Positions 35,935-48,800 of a stretch of DNA of 64,000 bases are shown in pieces. Position 1 is the first letter of the stretch, and each line of letters begins with the position of its first letter. Position numbers and translations under genes: made by a program. Source of the stretch: Camillea tinctor (taxonomy: Eukaryota; Ascomycota; Sordariomycetes; Xylariales; Xylariaceae); the NCBI GenBank assembly GCA_022578605.1, contig MU394059.1, positions 840,961 through 904,960 on the forward strand, given 5' to 3'. Under the pieces are notes generated by a model, which was not told the DNA's origin, did not search any database, and worked only from the letters and a program-made list of their open reading frames with translations.

Positions 35935-36962
35935 ATGTCGAAAAGAGGAACCAAGAGAACGGCTGCATTGGACCGTAACATCCCCTACTGACTCAACAAC
36001 CCATTGTGTTCATACTTACCTACTATCAGTGGCGTCCGATGACTATGATGACCTCCTCGTTAAAGATGGTAGCCGTATGGCTGGTAAGACCACAAGAGGG
36101 AAGAAAAAGAAATTAGCCCGACTTGAAGAATATGACGCAGATGAGGGTCGAGCTGGCAGCCGGTAAGTACATTTTTTTTTTTTCTTTTGGATATATCTAA
36201 TTGATGTTTGTATATGATGGGACCACAACTCACTCTTTTCTGTAGAGGATTCCAAAAATGGGCTGAGCTCTTCGAGAATAGTACTAAGGGCGAGGCCAAC
36301 AAATCCAAAACGTTCATGAAGAGCTTTCAGAGCAAGGTTAAGGAGAATATTGATCAGGTTCGGGACTATATCCAACAGCAGGAACATAGTCTGTAAGCAA
36401 CTGAATTTTCTCGGGATTTGACGCCAAACGGGAGACTAGTACTTACCACAGGTGCAGAGAGAGAAGCGGAGATAAATACGTGACTATCTTCCAGAACCTC
36501 TTTTCTACCACGGTCGATGCATGTATTACCCCGGACTCACAGAAGTCGGGTGCTACAGCTAGCAAAAAGGAACGCCACATCTTATACAAGAAAAGCCAGG
36601 ATATTCTTTCTAAAAGTGCATCTTTGTTAAAGCAATTTACGGAAACAGATGAGAAGGTGCAGAAGCAGAAGATGGATTTCCCCATAGCGAGATGGAAGCA
36701 GGACAAACAAGACATTAAGGAACTCCTCGAACTGGGCCGTCAACATGGAGAGAAACTCGCAGAGGATCTGTTAGTACCGAACATGCACCCATCCCTCAAG
36801 CTGGATCGAGGTCAGCTCAGCGACAAGGAGAAGTTGGCTTCAGACCTTTTCAAGGATAGCCAGGGGGCGCTGAAGGGGGATACTTGGGGTACAGTGGCAG
36901 CAGATCAAGTCAGACAATTCAAGGCTCTGGCGAAGACGATTCCTCCCGAGGAGCAAGCTTAG
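35935..36962 (+). CDS. Small charged coiled-coil protein of unknown function (276 aa)
   Basis: Four exons, 35935-35974, 36030-36162, 36246-36392 and 36452-36962, join in frame to 276 aa through GT..AG introns of 55, 83 and 59 bp. The first intron uses a weaker GTAACA donor, but without it the frame stops at once. The N-terminus is basic (MSKRGTKR, GKKKKLARLEEYDADEG). From about residue 60 (FQKWAELFEN) the protein is strongly helical and charged, with probable coiled coils at about 75-105 and 145-215 (KKSQDILSKSASLLKQF, RWKQDKQDIKELLELGRQ). No signal peptide or membrane segment is seen. I do not recognise the family. The exon structure gives a continuous helical protein, which supports the model, but the first exon is the least certain part. 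Confidence 0.7.
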
Positions 36963-37644
36963 AATTGGTGATGGTTCTGAGAATGGGGTTCGAAGTTTGA
37001 ATGTGTGCTGGGTTGGAGCCTGACAAGATGGTTGGTTCTAGGTACGGGATTTCACTTTGATCACCTACATGGCTGGCGACATACAACTTTATAACTTATT
37101 TATATATCTAGCCATCTAGCTTAGGAACTGATGAAGAAGGAAAAGGAGAAACACGAAATTTATACAAGGTTAACCTCGTAGCTAGTTAACTAAGCAAAAT
37201 ATATGAATCAACCAACTATCAAAGGGGGGAGACCATGGAGATAACTCCTGGAAGTCTCCTCGAGTGCTATATGTGGTCTGTGCACTACCAACACCTGCCC
37301 CACTGCCTACCAGTACCGATCTGGATTAGGGTCAGGTCGCTTAATTTTTCATAGGGAAGGAGGGAAGAAAAAAAAAAAGAGAAGGAAGGGAAAAAAGAAA
37401 ACCCCCACCCACACAATTTCGGCACTAAATTTTTCTTCAATTGGAATAATTTCGCATTCTCTCTTTCTCAATCCCCCACTACTTACTTTTACGTCTTCAC
37501 CAACAACGACACCCGAACATCCATTGTTGCAGGCCACAATTCCCAACCTGGTATGTTAAAATTTATATACATTATTCTTCTCATTTATTTTACTGTTCTA
37601 AAAAGACTGCTAACATTTTCATTTTTATTAAAAAAACAGTCAAG
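36963..37644 (+). promoter_or_regulatory. RPL15 upstream region with a 5'-UTR intron
   Basis: An A/G-rich patch (37359-37400) and a C/T-rich stretch (37430-37500) precede the gene. GTATGT at 37551 and AAACAG ending at 37639 define a probable 89-bp intron in the leader, ending five bases before the start codon. Leader introns are common in fungal ribosomal protein genes. Confidence 0.65.
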
Positions 37645-38543
37645 ATGGGTGCCCTCAAGTACGTCGAAGAGCTTCAGAAGAAGAAGCAGTCTGATGTCCT
37701 GCGATTCCTCCTCCGAGTCCGCTGCTGGGAAGTATGTTGAAACCAAATCCCTTTTCGACACGAAATACAAAAGACAAAAAAAGCCAAATCGAACACGGAA
37801 AATCTACATATCAATAATACATGTGACGTGGATGATTATGTGGACGCTGTCTTCTTTTCTCTTGTCGAGAGAGAAAGCGTGTCTTTGCTATACACTCGTT
37901 GAACATTAGCTGAGAGTGCATCAATATAGCTTCGTCAATTGAACGTCATCCACCGCGCCTCCAAGCCTTCCCGTCCCGACAAGGCCCGCCGCCTCGGATA
38001 CAAGGCCAAGCAGGGCTATGTCATCTACCGCGTGCGTGTCCGCCGCGGTGGCCGCAAGCGACCCGTGCCCAAGGGTGCCACCTACGGTAAGCCAGACTGG
38101 AGAAGAAGAAGAAGAAGAAGAAGAGAAAGAAGAACAAGGGGCAAGTCACTGACCAATGGGGTACACAAACAACAGGCAAGCCCACCAACCAGGGTGTCAA
38201 CCAGCTCAAGTACCAGCGATCCCTCAAGGCCACCGCTGAGGAGCGTGTCGGCCGCCGCTGCGCTAACCTGCGCGTCCTGAACTCGTACTGGATCAACCAG
38301 GACTCGACCTACAAGTACTACGAGGTCATCCTCGTCGACCCCCAGCACAAGGCCATCCGCCAGGACCCCCGCATCAACTGGATCGTCAACCCCGTCCACA
38401 AGCACCGCGAGTCCCGCGGTCTCACTGCCACCGGCAAGAAGTCCCGTGGTCTCAACAAGGGCCACCGCTACAACAAGACCCGTGCCGGCCGCAGAAAGAC
38501 CTGGAAGAGACACAACACCCTGTCTCTGTGGCGCTACCGATAA
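37645..38543 (+). CDS. RPL15: 60S ribosomal protein L15 (eL15)
   Basis: A structural component of the large cytoplasmic ribosomal subunit. Three exons, 37645-37731, 37930-38086 and 38176-38543, give 203 aa (the family is about 204). The protein reads [15 protein letters not shown], then across the first 198-bp intron RCWE to [11 protein letters not shown], then [14 protein letters not shown]. The second 89-bp intron splits a Gly codon before [15 protein letters not shown]. It ends [14 protein letters not shown]. Exon 3 is dominated by C-ending codons (AAC, ATC, GTC, CGC), the usual bias of a highly expressed fungal gene. Intron 2 carries a (GAA)n tract. The gene follows the coiled-coil gene in the same direction and converges with the PUF gene. 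Confidence 0.98.
38098..38123 (+). repeat. (GAA)n tract inside RPL15 intron 2
   Basis: About eight GAA units directly after the donor site of the second intron. The acceptor at 38175 is unaffected. Confidence 0.85.
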
Positions 38544-40853
38544 GCGTAATCGCCTGCTAGAGATGGTAGTGGGTAGGGGGCGAACGGTTTGGTCCATGAT
38601 AGGGAACGGAGTGAGGTCTTGCTTCACGGTCACCGGAAGGGGGATAGGGGCATGCGTTTGGCTCATGAATTCTGCCTGGAGTTATGCTACATAGTTGAGA
38701 AGAGGAACAAAAAGTTTTCCTTGTCTGCATGAAATTCCTGATTTTTTTTTCTCGGTTTATCTATCGTATGCACCCACTCTACCTCCCTGTCTACCCTGTG
38801 AAGCTAGGCTCTATCTCTATCTACCTGTTCTATAATTCAGCTACCCATCTCCATCTCACGCCCACATCTTAGAACCAAACTTGATGCTACTGTTCTTTGG
38901 TATCGACTTGAACTACTACTAATCATACCATATGAAAATATTCTAAACCTTGCTACAGCGAAAACTAGAATAGACAGGGGGCAAAAGGGCGAAGTGGTAG
39001 ATATAGGGGCTGGTAATCCACTGGCAAGGAAGAATTGGGAACGACATATACATATGGTCATACATATGGTTATCCATATGTCAGGCACCTGCATGCATGT
39101 GTACATTATATAAAATATAACCATGATCGATAATTTGAATATACATGAGTCACATTAGCATAAAATATGAAAAACAACAGCTACCTACATCCTCCTATAC
39201 ACATTGATACACTTTTTCTCTTTCTCTCTTCTGCTTTGCCTTACATGCCTACATGAAACTAAAATAGAAATGTGTAACCCCCTTCCTTTCCCTTCCCCCC
39301 AACCAAATAAAATGCTAATGAAAAAAATAGGGGGTTTCAAATAAGAAAATAGAATAAAATAAAAGGGCTATGTCGGACTGTTCGTAAACGATGAACCCTC
39401 CAGATAGCGTATATTCCTGATTCCTTCTCCTTCTCATTCTTCTTGCTCAGTATCGTTTCTTGAAAAGAGAAAAAGAAAGTAGAGAGAGAAAAGAGAGAAA
39501 GAGGAAATATCTGGCCTAGTCTGTGAGTTAAAAAAAAAAAACTACCTAAATTCAGTAAGTAGTAGTAAAGTACTCTTTGTCAAGGCAGGGGGGCTTTCTG
39601 ATCTGTCCTAATAGAGAGAAGTATCAAAAAGGGATAAAAGAAGCACAAGAAGAGAAGGAGGGGAAAAAAAAAAAGAGGAATAAGATCTGAAATCCATGTC
39701 GAGCGAGAAAAGACTGTTTTTAGAGAGGAAAGCTTTTCCAGTAGTAGTCATGACGAAAAAAACAACACCATATTATTCTTTTGGCCCACCACCACCACTA
39801 TTATCACCACTATCATCACTAAATCTCCCTTCCAACGAAACAGAGAGGGAGAGAGAGAAAGAGAGAAAGAATTTACATGCCCAGTCTAATCGACTTATGG
39901 TTTGGAAATAATTCCTCCTCCCAATTTCTGTTCGTTACCTAAAGTTCCCTCATCTCTCATTCCGGAAATAGCTATGAGGGAGGGCCATGTAACCGGAAAA
40001 GAGAAATTCTCGTTTTCTTGTTCGCCCAAGTTATCTAGGAATACGTGATGTGGTGATAATTGCCTGCTAGCATGGAACCTGTCCCCTCGGTCGTCGTCAT
40101 CTCGATGACAAGGCGAGCAAAACGCCTGTCCGGCGTAAAGACCGAAATGGAAGAAACTAGAAGAAGAGAAGAAAAAAAAAATCAAATAGAGCAAGATAAT
40201 AATCCATTAGTGCCCTTAGCATGCCTGCCTGCCGTGGAACAATCTCAAATTCCACCCATCGAGAAGCACCGCGATCAAACATTTCGTATCTATGAGTTTT
40301 TGCCATAGACACTCATGACGCAAATGTCGTTTAGCAAACGGAAAATCGTGAAAAAAAAAAGAAGTCATCGCAGATCCAGTACATCCCTATGTAGAATGAG
40401 AAACGAATGGTAGAAAACTGAGAGAGACGGAAGAAAGGAAGTCTATGCCGTGATTCGTGGGGGATCCAAGTACACGTGTAGAAGCCTAAGGCGGCTGTGC
40501 GTGGATAGTTGCCGGGACCAACTCCGCAACGATCCAACAACACAAGAATCCAAGTGGCGTTTGTGACGTTGTGCATCGTTGGCCAATAATGTACAGGGCA
40601 GCCCGAGAACTCTGGGTACTGGTAAGTATTGCCCGATGGAGAGAAAAAAGATGTATGTTCGCGAAGTGGAATTTAGATGCCGCGCGCAGAAATTCGGATC
40701 GTTGATGATAAGGAGCATGCCAAGAGGTCGTCAAGGTCGTAGAAAGCATTCATTCATGCTGTCAAGGGCCATATAAACCCCATACATCCGACGTTCTTCG
40801 TTGAAGTCATATATCGTACCGTTACAAGTGCGATGGCGGCCGGCCGAGATCGA
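38544..40853. other. Convergent spacer between RPL15 and the PUF gene
   Basis: No gene is supported. It holds both 3' UTRs. It is rich in A/G homopolymers (39455-39540, 39660-39680, 40165-40185) and contains CATATGGT-type short repeats near 39052-39078. Open frames here are short and low-complexity. Confidence 0.5.
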
Positions 40854-43800
40854 TTAGAAAAATGCACCTTCACCGTTTCCAGGACCGACGCCCGGGACCC
40901 CAGGGTTGACACCCGCTCCAGGGTATGTAGGATATTGGTGCATCCGAGGCGGTTGCGGAGGAGCGCTGGGGGGATTCGGCACAGTGATGGTCGAAGGAGA
41001 CGGGAATGTCATCTGGCCTCGATTGCCATTCAAACCATTCGCATACACGTTAGACGAAAGGATGGATTGGTTGGACATGGCACGGTTGTGGCTAGGACGC
41101 AACGCTATCTGGCCCTGAGTCGGATCAGTAGGCGTTGCCTGTCCACTTGTGCTGGCGGTACCACTTCGGGTGTCATATTGCTGGATCTTGGCTTGGAGGC
41201 GACGGCCATACGGGGTACCTCGAATACCAGGAAGCATTGGGCGAATAGCCTCAACAAGCTGGATCTTCACTGAGTAGGTCGAATGCTCCAGCGCAGTCTG
41301 GACTACATAATTGCCGAACGAATCGCGAAGGAGTCGATCCATTTCACCAGGAACAAGAAGTTCGCTAATCATCATGTCCTTGGCTTCGTCGGAGGCACAG
41401 CGGAGACATTTCTCGACAACATTGGAACTGAACTTGTGGCGAGACAACTGACCAATCCTGCCGCGGAATTGCTGCACAACTGGTTCTGTGAAGCTGGGCT
41501 CATTGAGGTCGATGATGTACTGCACGACATAGTTGCCGAATGGATCCTGAACGAGTTGTAGGGCATGCTCCGTGATTTTAGCGACCAACCAAGACTTTTG
41601 GTTTCCAGAAGCGTGATCAATGCATCGTTGAAGCACACAGCAACCATGACGATGAGTGCCGACTTCAACACAGTTATTACCGACTGCGTTGAAGATGAAC
41701 TCGGCATTTTGAGGGGCAAGCTTGTTGAGACATTTTTGGATCACATGATTACCATTCAGATCCTTGATGAGCTCAACAACGCGGTGGCGCAAGGCATCGA
41801 TGATGATCTGAACATGAGTTTCCGTAGTGACAAATTCGATCATCTTCTGCAAAGCTCGTGTACCATGCTGATTTAGCGCAATGCGTACCATATCCTGGGC
41901 AGCGTTTTGGATCAGGACGGTTCGCTCCTCGTCATTGCAATATTCCAGGAGCTTTTGGCACAAGTAATTGCCAAAAGGATCTGTCATAAGCTCAACAACA
42001 TGTGGGTTGGTTTCCATCCAGATCATGTGCACTTGTTCGGGGTTCCGATTCTCCAACTGTTTTTGGAGATAGCGGCAGCCGTGCTGATCCTTGCATAGCT
42101 CGTAGATGGTACCGCCCACCTGCTCTAGCGGAAGGTTCGCATAGCGGTTCATGGCTGTAGAAAGGTTAGGGTTGGTCAACATAGGATAGGACAAATACTA
42201 ACCTTCGTTATCCTGGGCTCGACGCTGCTGGATGACGCGCTGCTGCGAATCGCGAGGCTGAACAGTGGCCTGATAGACAGGGTTGTAGCCAGTGAAGTTC
42301 TGGGGGCTATAGCTACTGACATTCAGGTTCTGCATACCCATAGCTAGCATACCCATGTTGTAACCATTTCCATTGGGGCTACTTGGGTTGTATCCACCAT
42401 CATAGTACTGGTAGGATCCAAGAGAAGAAGGCGAGTTGGTGGTACTGGGTGATTGCATAGTAGCCTGGCTGGAAGTGACAGGGCCAAAGTTGGGAGCACC
42501 GCCCTGTAACTGCGACTGGATCGAGGGGAAGTTGGCTCCCTGGTTGTCAGTAGATAGCTCGCGGCTATGGCGCTTCATAGCACCAGGAGGGATGCGGCCG
42601 ATGCTAGCATTGTGGTTGTGGAAATGCTGCTGGGCATGGGCATTTGCATTAGAGGAAGGAGTCATGACAGCTCCATTCTTGACAGTTGGGACATCGTTGG
42701 TAGAGAAGGAAGTCTGCAACTTGGGAGGAGTGGACATGACTTGAGTAGACGAAGGGGATATAGTGGTAGTGGGGGTAGTCTCAGTACGAGTCTCTTTGCT
42801 GAACTGATGCAAGTCTAGGGAGTGGCGGAAGGGGCGAGTTCCAATGGGAGGGTTGGCATCAGTTGAACCAGCCTGAGAAGAACCCATAGTGTCGGTATTG
42901 ATCTGAGCTGAGCTCAAAGTAGACAAGCTTTGCTGCTGTCGGTGACGAGGAATATTACCCCAGCCGTTGGTAGAGGTGCCTTCACCACTACCAAGTTGGG
43001 AAGCTAGGTCAACTGCTGCAGACGAAGCAGACAACTATGAACGAGAAGGGTAGAGTTAGTTGAAAAATGCCACCAAGGATTGACAAGAAGTAGCTTGGAG
43101 ACAAAGTTGTAGAACTTCACCAAGAGAAATGAAAAAAAAAATGAAAAATAAAAAAAAGTGAAGAGGGACGAGGGAAAATGGAAGGTGAGTACACAAGTGA
43201 AAGAGAAATGAAGTGTGAACTTTGAACAGGAAGGGGGGGGACAGTCGATATGTGTAGTGTGGTGTGCGTGTATGTGTGCTATGTTTTTTTCCCACTTGTG
43301 CAGTGTGCAGCGTGCAGTTTGTTTCGGGACAAAAGAGGGCAGAATTTTGGCGGTGAACTAGGTACTTGAAGCCGCCAGTACTAGTGCATGTGTAGGAGGA
43401 ACAAGCGTAGAGAGAGAGGAAAATAGTTATATCAAAAGGGGTGTGCAGCTCAGTCAAGCTAGGTAAGTAAGGTCTGTGGAAACAACGTGCGTTACTCACC
43501 ATATTGGGGTTGCCTTTTTGGGCATAAAGCTGGGGGAAGTTATCCTCGCTTGGATCGATACCAGAAAAGTTACTGGGATCCATCGTGGTGTCGTCGTCGC
43601 GGAAGAGGAATCCTGTTGTGTTGGTCTGGTCGATATTATCATAAAGATTGCCACGACGTGTGACTGGCATAGAATACCGGTTCAAGCTGATGAGGCCGTG
43701 TTAGTTCTGCTTATGAGACTGTTCGATCTTTTAAGTGCAAATGACTTGGAAATCGATCTAAAGTCAATGCAGACAGAACCAGCTGCCGGAATAGATATAT

Positions 43801-45464
43801 GGCAGAAAACAGGAAAGAAACAAAAGAGGGAAGGTGTGGGTTTGGTAAGAGGTAGTAGTGGAAACAGAAATGGAAGTGATGAGAAAATGAAAATATACTG
43901 GATGTATGTATGTGCAGGATGAAGTAACTTGTAGGAGCAGCAGAAAATATACTTTCTGAAGTTGACTTCAAAGTGTGTTTGTGTGTGTGTGCGTGCGCGC
44001 GCGCGTGCGAAGAATATCGAGTGAGGTACAAAGTGCAAGTACCCAAAGGTAGGTAGGTAGGATGTATGTATGTAGGGGAGGGAAAGGGGTTGATGGCAGT
44101 GAGGGCAGGAGGTTGACGGAGTCATGTATCGAGATGAATTACATATCTCCTCGACAACCTAGCTTGCGCCAACTCTGCCACCAGGGTCCACCTATTATTA
44201 CTGACTTCCAGTAATAGATGGACCTTCTCTTGAAATGCAAGCAAACAGACTAAACTTGGTTGCTGTGGCCCCCCAAGCTTCAACATTATGACGCTGCAGT
44301 TCTCACACCTGCGGCCACTCAGGTCGCCTTGGATGATTGACACGTGCACAGGCTTGCGGTTGCATAATGGAAACAACCCCAACTTTCTGAGAAACAACAG
44401 GGAAATAAATGCAAATAAAACCAACATATCATCATACTGGGAAAGCAGGCAGTACTTACGCATTAGTAGACCGATGGCTAGTAGGATCTTGACGAAGGGC
44501 CTCTTCCTTTTCGTCTTCGTCGCTATTTCTCCGAGATCCCGGTACGGAACGAGAGGGCAAAAGTTCGTCGTAATAATGATGGGGCAGTACACTGGATTGC
44601 GGCGAGGCGAGTTGCGAACCAGATCTTGCAGGTCGTGTGAACATTCCCGGAGTGGAAACCAGACTCGAGGTCGAGTACCTATTTGGGCGAGAGAACATGG
44701 TTGGGAAGCCTGAGCTCGTCTCACGGTATTCAGGTGGTGTCGTGGGCTCGGATTGGTGCCCAGTCATGCTCATGCTGTTTCCTCGACCCAGGTCCTCCTG
44801 CATCTGGGCGATATCAAACTCATCCCGCCGCTGCTGCTGGTCTAATTTGTGCATCTCGGCTTCGAAGCGCCGTTTCTGCTCCCGAAGCTTCTCATACTCG
44901 ATCTTCTTCTTCTCCAACTGTACTATCCGTCAGCCGGGGAACTTATCTCCTACTCAATCCCTCAAGCACATAGGTCGGCACTGGGCAGGCGCAAACATCT
45001 GCAATCCGAATATACAACAAGGAGGGGAAAGGGCAAATGCACAACAGAAACTAGAAAAGGGGGGGCCTTACTAGCTGGACTTTATACTGAGTCTACGATG
45101 GTAATTGTCAGCTGCGAGTTTCACAAGAGCAAGACATCCAATTATGGGATTGAGACACAACCAGGACGGTTCTAGCAGGGCTAGACAGCTCCCATCGCGT
45201 CACCAAGTCATGGACGAATCTGGCAAGACTCACAGCAGTGGGGTATTCCTGGGGTTCGGGTAAGCGTTGGGTAGCGGGAGTTATGGTGGACAATGTTGGT
45301 ACACGCCCCGAGTCGGTGGTGAATCGTCGAGGCAAAGAGGTTCGAGGATCTTGAGAGACGGGCTGGGGAGGCATAGGCCTGCCGTTTCTCTGCGGCGAGA
45401 CCAGAGAATTCATCGGCGCCTCGTTCCTCGGAGACTGCTGAGTGCGAAAACGATAATCATCCAT
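40854..45464 (-). CDS. Pumilio-family (PUF) RNA-binding protein, Puf3-like specificity
   Basis: PUF proteins bind short motifs in mRNA 3' UTRs and recruit deadenylation or translation factors. Five exons, 45464-45234, 44917-44460, 43686-43500, 43034-42203 and 42154-40854, join to 1002 aa. The introns are 316, 773, 465 and 48 bp, so the first three are long for a fungus. The N-terminal half is disordered (Ser/Gln/Pro/Asn) with a short coiled coil encoded at the start of exon 2 (EKKKIEYEKLREQKRR). Eight PUF repeats fill about 570-900. Their base-reading motifs in order are CRYLQ, NYLCQ, TRALQ, NHVIQ, CCVLQ, NYVVQ, SNVVE, NYVVQ. The classic code predicts UGUAUAUA, matching UGUANAUA sites of Puf3-type proteins. 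The Ser/Pro/Gly tail ends GEGAFF. Exons 4 and 5 are certain; exons 1-3 rest on matching splice phases and continuous low-complexity sequence. Confidence 0.9.
43972..44009. repeat. GT/GC alternating microsatellite in PUF intron 2
   Basis: Alternating purine-pyrimidine tract (GTGTGTTTGTGTGTGTGTGC then GTGCGCGCGCGCGTGCG) inside the 773-bp second intron. It could adopt Z-form, but nothing shows a function. Confidence 0.85.
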
Positions 45465-46950
45465 CTCCCTTTCTGTCTGTTGTTACAACGCCGAAGCTTT
45501 CGTACACGCCGAATTGGCAGTTCGTCGATATATCTATAAAACTGCGGTGCGAGAGGACGATGGTCAGCTTGTCTGGCACACCAATCCAACCACGATAGAA
45601 ATCGCCAAGAATTCCCAGTTAAGTTATTAGACCCTCCGCTCGACGGTGTAATGGGGAGGAGGAGGAGGAGGAGGAAGAGGCGTAGCAAAGCAATTTAGCT
45701 GGTGGTCTTGCGCGCTATGCTCTTGTTGTGTTGCCACCACATCTCCTTCGTCTAGCACTGGGGTTGGGGATCGCGCTGGCTAAGCAGGTTCACGATGTTT
45801 CAAAGGGGGGTGGGGGGGGATTGGTTTTCTCCTCTGGGGTCCCAGCAAGTTGAGGAATAAGTGGGTTTTTTCTTGCTCACCTTGGATGAGAACAACTATA
45901 TCACAAAGATGCAAAGCAGCCCTGGAGAGCCAGGAACAGCAGCACACGGAAAGAAAAAGAAAAAAAGGGTTTGCAAATCGCAGAAAAGGGAAGAAAAGAA
46001 AAAGAGAGTGTGGAGTTGTGTAAAGCAGAAAAAAAAAGATTCAATGTTTCAATTCATGAGAGTGGATGATTGTGTAAGAAGGATACTACTAGTAGCTTAG
46101 AACAAAGGCGCAACCGGCCCCCTGGTCGAGGTTTTGGCGGCACCAACCAACCTTACCTTATAGGCGACCCTCAAACTTTCTGTAAGTGTGTGGGTGTGGT
46201 GTGGTGTGGTTGAGAAGGTGGTGTGTATGGGGGATGGAAAGCGGTATGGAAAGAGCAAAAAAAGATCCGAGTTTGACCAACTGCTTGTCCAGTGGTAATG
46301 TAGCGTGTACGTAGCCGGCAGGGTTTAGGTTGTTCCTCCCCTCCTCTTCTTGTGCGTTGGGTGGACTCTATGTCCTCCAGTCATAACACAGGTACCCCCT
46401 TGAACCATACCCTTCTAGGACTTGTCCACAGCTGGTAAGTGCTTGCTGGATGTGTGTAAGTAAATAGGCGACTTTTTTTTTTTTTTTTTCGTTGTTTTAT
46501 TACCTTCTCTGCCCAATCTACATACATGTAGTACGAAGTATGTATCAATATCAGCCTATCTCACTTAACCCTTTTTTTTAACCTCCAATTGACTTACAAA
46601 CTTGCCTATGTACAATTACCTAACGTCGTTACTAGATGGTTCAAGCCATCTGCCTATCACCGTAGACGTCGGTTCCCGACTGATTGCTGTTAATACAATA
46701 TCGACATAAACTGGTGTGTCATCTTATTGCCAAAACTGCATATCTTTTGCAGACACGTAACCTCCAAGGATACCTAGCTTGAGTCAATCGTGAACCATCA
46801 GTAATGGTCTCTTCTCTTCTGTCCCGAGTATAGTTTTATGGACTATAGTTCTTCCCCAAACATATCACTATTAAAAAATAAAGTAAAAATATAAACAAAA
46901 CAAAACAAAAAAGAATCGAGTGTACGGAAGAGTGTGGCTTCATGTTCGTA
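45465..46950 (-). promoter_or_regulatory. Probable leader and promoter region of the PUF gene
   Basis: On the gene's strand this DNA is C/T-rich, with runs complementary to the GGAGGAGGAGG (45655-45680) and AAAGAAAAAGAAAAAAAG (45950-45970) tracts seen on the plus strand. That is the same pattern as other fungal leaders here. A 17-nt poly-T lies at 46473-46489. No gene is seen. The promoter boundary is a guess. Confidence 0.4.
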
Positions 46951-47145
46951 TTAGTGTTAGTACATAGTAGTGGCCGTAAAACTATACTTCTCCATAAATT
47001 CAGAAACTATGTTGAGATATAGAGTACGTTTTGAGCCTTTTTGACTCACTGCGAATGGGCTAACCTACATTCTGCGACTACAGAGAGGGAGGCTGGTGTT
47101 AGACAGGTAGATGATCATATGTAGTTGTATAAGTGTTGATGTACT

Positions 47146-47170
47146 ATTGTATTGTATTGTATTGTATTGT
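47146..47170. repeat. (ATTGT)5 pentanucleotide repeat
   Basis: Five perfect tandem ATTGT units in gene-free DNA. Confidence 0.9.
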
Positions 47171-48765
47171 ATGTACTAGATAAGCTTATAGTATACATGT
47201 GCATATGAAGTAGATATAGTAGGTAGTAGGCGGTAGGTAAGTTAATATATTTAAACATGAGTACATCCTTTACTTCTTCTCCCTCTCCTATTTCCTCTTT
47301 TATTGTTTGTTGGCAAATGCATTCAGTCTTTCAATCCCAGTGTTCCTCAAATCTTTATTTGGTACCATCATGTATGTACACTCTACTAGTGACTTGTGTA
47401 TGTAGGTATCTGGGGTCTGTACCTGTTTTGGGAACTTCCCATCGTGGATCAAAGCCATCTTCATTGGAGACGAAAAAAGATGGACCTTCTTCCTCCCTGG
47501 CTCCCTCCCTTCTCCTCGTCTCCCCCCTGAGCTGGCATTTTGTTAGTGTGGTAGTATAGGTTAGATATTTCCGATGCCCACTACCCCGGGTGCTCCTGCT
47601 ACTACTACCTACTACTGCTGTGGCGGCAGCGTTATGTTTTAGTAGTTACCTAGATCTAAGTTTTAGCGCCCTAGCATCGCAATATTTTATGAGGCGGTGA
47701 GAAGAAAAAGGGTCTCCAAGTTGGCTTTGCAGTAGAACTGACTAGACTCACTACCTACATAGTACGCAGCTAGCAGCTACGTACACTAACCTTAATATAC
47801 TTATACTTATTCGCCATTTTAACTTTTCTAGTGCGGGGAGCACCCGTCCCAGCAGTCCAGTATTGCGGGAAATATGTCATTCTAAACCGTACTTCCCCAG
47901 GTTGGTACACAGAGGAAACCCTGGAACCAGGTACCGCTCACTTGCCAATTCCAATAGTAAATGGAATTGACCATGTCGACTTGTGTCTATGTTCAGGCAC
48001 CTGTTGTCACGAATAAGCCTATAATTATTTTTCTATTTTCTTTGTTTTGTCGTTTCTTGGCTTGGCCAGTTCTCCGGCTCCACAGTTGGCCACAACAGCG
48101 TTGCATGCATGAGTACCGAATTACCATTGAGACCTGCCTGCACATCGGCCGGTCGTGGTTGGGCAGAATGCTTACACTACACTATGTACTTGCCTACCTA
48201 GGTGCTTGTTCTTCTTCGGGACTATCTTCTAGCGAGGCAACGAGTCTTCAGACAACTAGGGGGACAACGACTTTCTTTTCTGTATTGGATAGATGACAAC
48301 CCACAAGAAGGGCAAAGTTGACTGATTAATCCGCTGGCCGGTTTTTGAGTAGGTTACCCCTGTGACTGTCTGTCTCTATTTGTCCGGCCATATTTTCTTT
48401 TTTTTTCTCCATGTTCCCTGCCGGCTTCTCCAATGACAGATGCATTTACCCGGAAGACGGATAGGTGGTATGCGCAAATTCCGGCGAAGCCACCGAGTCT
48501 TGATATAGGGCTCATATGTAAGTAAGTGTATGATAAAAACAACTTACGGGTACAGGCGGCCATTTATTTTTCATGTTTATATTCATTTCTTCTTTCTGAC
48601 CAAATATGTCAGCCAGACTCCGCTATGGCGGTTCCGGTCACCATGCACACTGCTTATGCAGTAGGTCCGGATATTTGATGGTCTTGATTTACGACTAATC
48701 ATGCGATCTTACGTCTAGCCGTGGCGGATTGCGCTATCCGTACCACCACTATGTACCCTACTTAC

Positions 48766-48800
48766 ATGTGTGTGTGTGTGTGTGTGCGTGTGCGTGTGTA
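48766..48800. repeat. (TG)n microsatellite
   Basis: A TG dinucleotide tract with CG interruptions (TGTGCGTGTGCGTGTGTA) in gene-free DNA. Confidence 0.9.

Noticed and set aside
40833..41876. Several plus-strand frames opposite PUF exon 5
   Set aside because: Antisense shadows of the PUF repeats.
43682..44125. 147-codon minus-strand frame in the PUF gene
   Set aside because: Lies within intron 2 and is dominated by repeats and aromatic/Ser low complexity. The flanking exons join in phase without it.
44122..44724. 200-codon minus-strand frame overlapping PUF exon 2
   Set aside because: It is in a different frame from exon 2 and extends into intron 2; it lacks family similarity.
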